Part shown: positions 6,489 to 10,793 of the stretch, one piece after another | Numbering within the stretch: position 1 is the stretch's first letter | How the letters are laid out: every line of letters starts with the position of its first letter | From: Euryarchaeota archaeon UBA175 | Lineage (GTDB): Archaea; Thermoplasmatota; Poseidoniia; Poseidoniales; Thalassarchaeaceae | Direction of reading: 5' to 3' | DNA length: 10,793 bases | Assembly (NCBI GenBank): GCA_002497895.1 | Contig: DAFD01000028.1 | Coordinates: 9,288-20,080, forward strand | The notes under the pieces: model-generated | The model's database searches: none | Told to the model about the DNA's origin: nothing | Seen by the model: only the letters and a program-made list of their open reading frames with translations | Program-made: the position numbers and the translations under genes

Positions 6489-7888
6489 TGTCGATTATAC
6501 AGGATTTCAAAGATGCATACAAGGGCAAGGTGCAATTCCCGAGCGAAGAATTGCTTACCAAAACGACTGGCCTGATGCAGGACGGAATGCGCGCTCGAGC
6601 GATGGGCGATTACATCCCTCCAGAGGCTCTTGGTGACGCACGCTGGACCGACGAGTTGATTCTCTCAACTTGGTATATGGCTGAAACCGGTGAAATTCCA
6701 GAGGGGCTCAATTACAAAACCGGAAAATCCGACGGTGGCTTCGACAGATTGGATTTCAAGTACTTGGCTGAAAGCGATTGGCTCGAGCACTCGGATTCGA
6801 TTACAACCAAGCTCGCCCTCAACCGCCGCGGCGATGCCAAGAACAAGTTGACAATTGACATTCCATGGTATGGCGGCGGTATGTCATATGGCTCGGTTTC
6901 AGTCAATGTGATGATGTCGCGTGCTCGCAACGCGGTGCGCTGGAATTCATTCATGTCGACTGGTGAGGGTGGTTATCCCTCGCAATTGATGGAATGCAAG
7001 GAGAACGTCATCACTCAGGTTGCGACCGGTTATTTCGGCGTCGAGGAAGAGACGATTCAGGCGGCGCCGATTGTCGAATTCAAGTATGCACAAGGTGCGA
7101 AGCCAGGACTAGGGGGTCATTTGCTTGCAGCAAAGGCTGGCGAAGAGGTTGCGAAGTTGCGAGGAAGCGTTCCTTTCGTCAGCCTATTCAGCCCATTCCC
7201 ATTTCATTCGACTTACTCGGTCGAGGACCATTCGAAGCATCTCGATTGGATTGAGACCGTCAATCCTACCGCTCTGCTTTCGGTCAAGGTGAGCACCCCT
7301 CACGATGTCGACATGGTCGCAGTCGGTTCATTCTACGCCGGTGCGCACATAATCCATCTCGATGGTTCCTATGGTGGCACCGGCGCAGCACCTGAAATCG
7401 CCAAGAAGAATATCGCCATGCCGATTGAATTGGCGATTCCGAAGGTGCACAAATTCCTCCAAGCCGAGGGTGTGCGTGATCGTGTCACGCTCATCGCCAG
7501 TGGCGGAGTCCGCACTGCCGATGATATTGCCAAGGCGATCGCACTCGGAGCCGATGGATGTGTACTCGGCACCACCGATCTTGTCGGTTTAGGGTGCACC
7601 CGCTGCTCAAATTGTGAGGGCGGACCATCCGGTCGCGGCTGTCCATGGGGCTTGACCACGACTGATGTCGAGTTGCAGGAATGGGTGCAGCCGGATTGGG
7701 CTGCCGAGCGCCTCAACAATCTCTACACAGCAATGCAGTATCGGCTGCGAGACATCCTGCGTCAACTCGGACTATCCGATGTCTCAGAATTACGCGGCCG
7801 CACAGATCTCCTTCGCTACATGGGTAAGGACGAGGCTGCTAGAGCGGCGGGTAAAGCTGCAGGAATCGGATTGGAGGAGATCGAATGA
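6488..7888 (+). CDS. Glutamate synthase FMN/Fe-S synthase domain protein (archaeal split GltB type)
   Basis: This 466-residue protein corresponds to the central synthase domain of GltB, where 2-oxoglutarate plus ammonia from glutamine is reduced to glutamate at FMN. Visible motifs are GGGMSYGSVS (129-138), STGEGGYPSQL (157-167), KPGLGGHLLAAKAGEEV (205-221), LDGSYGGTGAAPE (291-303) and ASGGVRTADDI (337-347), the phosphate/flavin side of the TIM barrel. Iron-sulfur cysteines are C370, C373, C376 and C385 in GCTRCSNCEGG...GCPWG; canonical GltB has three Cys (C-x5-C-x4-C) for a 3Fe-4S cluster. The usual SPPPHHD motif reads SPFPFHS here (235-241), so substrate details may differ. It starts at the ATG overlapping the previous stop (TGATG), with GGAGGTG (6474-6480) seven bases upstream, and overlaps the next gene by four bases. 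A related activity such as N-methylglutamate synthase (MgsC-like) cannot be excluded. Confidence 0.87.
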   Translation: MSIIQDFKDAYKGKVQFPSEELLTKTTGLMQDGMRARAMGDYIPPEALGDARWTDELILSTWYMAETGEIPEGLNYKTGKSDGGFDRLDFKYLAESDWLEHSDSITTKLALNRRGDAKNKLTIDIPWYGGGMSYGSVSVNVMMSRARNAVRWNSFMSTGEGGYPSQLMECKENVITQVATGYFGVEEETIQAAPIVEFKYAQGAKPGLGGHLLAAKAGEEVAKLRGSVPFVSLFSPFPFHSTYSVEDHSKHLDWIETVNPTALLSVKVSTPHDVDMVAVGSFYAGAHIIHLDGSYGGTGAAPEIAKKNIAMPIELAIPKVHKFLQAEGVRDRVTLIASGGVRTADDIAKAIALGADGCVLGTTDLVGLGCTRCSNCEGGPSGRGCPWGLTTTDVELQEWVQPDWAAERLNNLYTAMQYRLRDILRQLGLSDVSELRGRTDLLRYMGKDEAARAAGKAAGIGLEEIE

Positions 7889-10455
7889 TCGACCCGAACA
7901 CCTTCATCGATGCGCGACGCGCAATGACTGCATCCCATCCCAAGTTCGAGCGGCGCGATGAAGACGCAGCCGAAGGCGGCTGTGGAGTGGTCGGCCTCGC
8001 CTGCGAAATACCAGTCGCTGGACGCCACCTATTCGACTCACTCGAACAGATGCGTAACCGAGGTAACGGCAAGGGCGGCGGAGTCGCGATGGTCGGCCTC
8101 GATCCAGATCAATTCGGTACCGACCGCACAACCCTCGATTCGACTTACCTCTACGCGGTCGCTTACCTCAACAACGAGGTGCGGTCGGGAGTTGAAGCAC
8201 TCATCGAAGAAGCCTATGATCTCCATCATACGCACGAGATGGCCACTCTCCCAACTTGGCAACAAGACCTGCCAGCACTCGAAGTTCAACCTCCCTCTGT
8301 AGTCTGCTACTTCGTCACACCGAGGGCAGACAAAGTGGACGAATTCATCGAAAACCAACTATCAGTAGTTGTCGACGCGGCTGACCGAGCCGCGGTCGAA
8401 GAGGAATACACCTTCCACACCACTCATTCACTGAATGTCGAATTTTACGCTAAGGACGGGCGAACGGACGCGTTTGTTTTGAGCCATGGTCGGGATATTT
8501 TAATTTTGAAAATCGTTGGATATGCAGAGGATGTCATCCGCTACTATCAGCTCGACGATATGACTGCACATGTTTGGATAGGTCACCATCGCTACCCTAC
8601 GCGCGGCAGAGTCACGCACCCTGGTGGGGCACACCCCTTCGGTCAGGGAATCGATTGCGCGCTTGTTCACAACGGAGATTTCTCGAATTATGTATCGGTG
8701 AAAGATTACCTCGGTCAGCGAGGGATGGAACCACTTTTCTTCACCGATACCGAGGTCGCTGCGCTGGCTTTCGATCTACATCGCCGAGTCTACGGGTATA
8801 CGCTTGAACATGTGATTGAGAGCTTAGCACCGACCAGCGAACTCGACTTCATCATGCTTCCAAAGGAGAAGCAAGTGGTTTACGAGGCGATTCAGAAGAC
8901 GCATATTCACGGATCTCCCGATGGTCCATGGTTCTTCATCATCGCACAATCCGATGGCCCTACTCATCGATTGCTTGGAATTACTGACACATCGATGCTG
9001 CGCCCGCAGGTTTTCGCTTACCAGCGCGGCGATGTTGGAATTGCATTCTGCGGTTCCGAGAAGCAGGTTATCGATGCAGTTCTCGAGTCGCTTGCCTCCG
9101 AAGACACTCGATTTTGGCGTCGCGCTGATGAATATTGGAATGCGCGCGGTGGGTCATATACTGATGGTGGCGCATTCATGTTCGATGTTACACCGAACGC
9201 TGACGGAAGCAAGACTTTGGAGATGCGTGACAAGTTCGGTGCAATTGTCAACACTACTCCAGAGGGCGATTACAAACTCATGCCAACTGGCGAGTATGCA
9301 TTCACTCTCGATACGCCTCGGTCCACTTTCGATGGGCTGGTTGCAGGGCTGTCATCGATGGATTGGTCTGAGGCTCGAGCCTGTCTAGAATCGATCGAGA
9401 ACGCATCTGGCGACAAGGGTCGAACTTGGGTTTGGGATACTCTGACTTTACTACTCGATCGCCGCTACGATTGCGGCAGCTTACGCGAATCGGTCTGGAA
9501 GGACCTCGTTGAGGCAGCCTTGATTCGCACGGTGGCATCTTCCTCAGTCAATCCGTGTGATGCATACACTGGACAGAAAACGCTCGGCCACAGGCCGGAA
9601 CCAGCGAGCGCATCACAAGCGATTGTCGTCGACGCTCGCCCATATCCAATCGAAGGAGTTGAATCGCTAGCCCTAGAACTCGTGGCTCTCCACCGAATGG
9701 GCTGGAAGCGATTCGTCGTCATCAACTGCCAAGGTCACCGATTCATTGGAAACGGTTTCGGTCCGTCTACGAGCGATGTGAGAATCGACGTTTTGGGCGC
9801 GGCCGGAGATTATCTCGGAAGTGGTAATGATGGCATGACAATTCACATGCATGGTAATGGTCAAGACCAAATTGCTCAGATTCACAAGTCTGGCGAGTTG
9901 GTTATTCACGGTGATGTTGGTCAGTGCTACGGCTACGGATCGAAGGGTGGAGAGATGTTTGTTCTCGGTAATGCTGCGGGGCGTCCAATGATCAATTCCG
10001 TGGGTGGACCACGTTTGGTCATCAACGGCACTGCGCTGGATTACTTGGCTGAATCATTCATGGCCGGAGATCCGCTTGATGGAGGTGGCTTCGTCATCAT
10101 CAACGGCCTGAAGTTTGGACTCGATGGAAGCATGAGTGCTCTCGAGACTCCGTATCCGGGTAGCAATCTGTTTTCATTGTCGAGTGGCGGAGCAATCTAT
10201 GTTCGCGACCCGCACGATAGGCTGTCTTCTTCGCAATTGAACGGTGGTGAGTTCACCGAGCTGACCGAGGCCGATTGGGAGGTTATTGAGCCACTCTTAC
10301 TGCGCAATGAGGAGCACTTCGACATTCCACTCGAGCGGTTGTTGACGGTTGGTGGAGAGCGCCAAAGCCCATACAATGTCTATCGCAAGATTTCCCCTGT
10401 GAAGTCGAAGACCTTGCACGCTGAGGCGGCCTGGGCCGGGCATCATGACGATTGA
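7885..10455 (+). CDS. Fused class II glutamine amidotransferase and GXGXG domain protein, glutamate-synthase-like
   Basis: This 856-residue protein appears to supply ammonia from glutamine to the FMN protein encoded just upstream. The amidotransferase domain spans about 33-450. The likely nucleophile is Cys33 in GGCGVVGLA, preceded by 32 residues that would be removed as a propeptide, as in GltB. HHRYPT (234-239) and HNGD (262-265) match the class II glutamine-binding arginine and oxyanion Asn-Gly. Residues about 475-575 form a linker I do not recognise. The C-terminal part (about 590-835) is the GXGXG beta-helix domain of glutamate synthase: INCQGHRFIGNGFGPS, MTIHMHGNGQD, LVIHGDVGQCYGYG, VLGNAAGR and LVINGTALDYLAE, ending PYNVYRKISPVKS. 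In bacterial GltB these domains flank the FMN domain in one chain; GlxB/GlxC and MgsA/MgsB are separate proteins. The start has GGAGGAG (7873-7879) upstream and ATGA overlaps the previous stop. No NADPH-binding GltD domain is present. Confidence 0.87.
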   Translation: MIDPNTFIDARRAMTASHPKFERRDEDAAEGGCGVVGLACEIPVAGRHLFDSLEQMRNRGNGKGGGVAMVGLDPDQFGTDRTTLDSTYLYAVAYLNNEVRSGVEALIEEAYDLHHTHEMATLPTWQQDLPALEVQPPSVVCYFVTPRADKVDEFIENQLSVVVDAADRAAVEEEYTFHTTHSLNVEFYAKDGRTDAFVLSHGRDILILKIVGYAEDVIRYYQLDDMTAHVWIGHHRYPTRGRVTHPGGAHPFGQGIDCALVHNGDFSNYVSVKDYLGQRGMEPLFFTDTEVAALAFDLHRRVYGYTLEHVIESLAPTSELDFIMLPKEKQVVYEAIQKTHIHGSPDGPWFFIIAQSDGPTHRLLGITDTSMLRPQVFAYQRGDVGIAFCGSEKQVIDAVLESLASEDTRFWRRADEYWNARGGSYTDGGAFMFDVTPNADGSKTLEMRDKFGAIVNTTPEGDYKLMPTGEYAFTLDTPRSTFDGLVAGLSSMDWSEARACLESIENASGDKGRTWVWDTLTLLLDRRYDCGSLRESVWKDLVEAALIRTVASSSVNPCDAYTGQKTLGHRPEPASASQAIVVDARPYPIEGVESLALELVALHRMGWKRFVVINCQGHRFIGNGFGPSTSDVRIDVLGAAGDYLGSGNDGMTIHMHGNGQDQIAQIHKSGELVIHGDVGQCYGYGSKGGEMFVLGNAAGRPMINSVGGPRLVINGTALDYLAESFMAGDPLDGGGFVIINGLKFGLDGSMSALETPYPGSNLFSLSSGGAIYVRDPHDRLSSSQLNGGEFTELTEADWEVIEPLLLRNEEHFDIPLERLLTVGGERQSPYNVYRKISPVKSKTLHAEAAWAGHHDD

Positions 10456-10466
10456 TTGGTGCAGAT

Positions 10467-10793
10467 TCAAGCGAATTTCTTGGCGAGGCGAACAACCTCG
10501 TCAGCACAACCCCAAGACAGGGTTACTCCCGCTCCACCATGTCCGTAATTGTGGATTACTGGGGTGCCGTTGGCGATTATTTCTGATTCTAGGCGCACCT
10601 CGCTACGCGAGGGGCGCAGACCGACGGCTTCTGCGATGATTTTGCTTCGGTCGAGTTCAGGCCAGACCGCTTCGCATTTGGAGAGAATCTCTTCGCGGTC
10701 GGCCTCACGAATTTCCAAATTCCAATCATCGACTTGCGCGGTGCCTCCAAGCACCGTGCAGTCGCGTCGCGCTATGGTGTAAGTCAGCGTCTC
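10467..10793 (-). CDS. D-amino-acid oxidase, C-terminal part (5' truncated by window edge)
   Basis: About 108 C-terminal residues of an FAD-dependent D-amino-acid oxidase, which converts D-amino acids to 2-oxo acids, ammonia and hydrogen peroxide. The frame runs open off the right edge (it reads ETLTYTIARRDCTVLGGTAQ there), so a GTG at 10754 is an internal Val codon rather than the start. Diagnostic stretches are VLGGTAQVDDWN, the conserved GLRPSRSEVRLE (substrate-contacting Arg in the family's GxRPxRxxxRLE motif) and VIHNYGHGGAGVTLSWGCA, the DAO signature that closes the FAD site. The protein ends LAKKFA without an SKL-type peroxisomal tail, as expected for a prokaryote. The gene converges on the glutamate-synthase-like operon with 11 bases between stop codons. 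D-aspartate oxidase or a glycine-oxidase relative is possible, but the motif set fits DAO best. Confidence 0.9.
   Translation of the reverse strand, partial: ETLTYTIARRDCTVLGGTAQVDDWNLEIREADREEILSKCEAVWPELDRSKIIAEAVGLRPSRSEVRLESEIIANGTPVIHNYGHGGAGVTLSWGCADEVVRLAKKFA

Noticed and set aside
6008..6535. A 175-codon open frame on the minus strand across the degenerate GltB-like gene
   Set aside because: It is rich in Arg/Ser/Pro from antisense codons, has no motif, and overlaps a well-supported gene along its whole length.
8470..8520. Short T-rich patch inside the amidotransferase domain
   Set aside because: It encodes plausible beta-strand residues (AFVLSHGRDILILKIVG) in frame; only a local codon-use fluctuation.
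10456..10466. Possible terminator between the two convergent genes at the right end
   Set aside because: Only 11 bases, with no hairpin and no T-run.
10593..10617. Inverted repeat with 11-base arms (one mismatch) inside the D-amino-acid oxidase gene
   Set aside because: It coincides with the conserved RPSR motif and is explained by Arg/Pro codons; no sign of a regulatory role.

Overview
The window looks like a piece of an archaeal chromosome. A marine planktonic euryarchaeon of the Marine Group II / Poseidoniales kind is my best guess, with low to moderate confidence. Reasons: glutamate synthase is split into separate domain proteins and arranged unlike the single large bacterial gltB; genes are tightly packed with strong GGAGG-type ribosome binding sites and stop/start overlaps; and peptide import sits beside amino-acid nitrogen metabolism. 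No rRNA or other marker is present to settle the taxonomy. I see no mobile element, CRISPR array, tRNA or rRNA.

Region 1 (1-3483, + strand) is the end of a dipeptide/oligopeptide ABC importer operon: the C-terminal part of a DppC-type permease, two ATPases (DppD type and DppF type) and a small two-helix membrane protein of unknown function. The DppD-type ATPase is the strangest gene here. Its nucleotide-binding domain is intact but is interrupted at two places by hydrophobic blocks, with two and about four predicted membrane helices.

Region 2 (3455-4708, - strand) is a 12-helix MFS exporter of the EntS/MFS_3 type. It converges on the small membrane protein gene and overlaps its 3' end by 29 bases. 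A 271-base AT-rich spacer (4709-4979) separates it from the divergent operon that follows; the spacer holds two small palindromes and TATA-like sequence.

Region 3 (4980-10455, + strand) is a three-gene, translationally coupled operon encoding a glutamate-synthase-like enzyme. The first gene is a degenerate paralogue of the FMN/synthase domain with an added CxxCxxC cluster. The second is the apparently active FMN/Fe-S synthase domain. The third is a fusion of a class II glutamine amidotransferase domain to a GXGXG domain. No gltD-type NADPH subunit is in the window, so the electron donor is unknown.

Region 4 (10467-10793, - strand) is the C-terminal end of a D-amino-acid oxidase, convergent with region 3 and 11 bases from it.

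Taken together, the genes suggest uptake of peptides, oxidative deamination of D-amino acids, and glutamine/glutamate nitrogen handling. That functional link is inferred from gene neighbourhood only.
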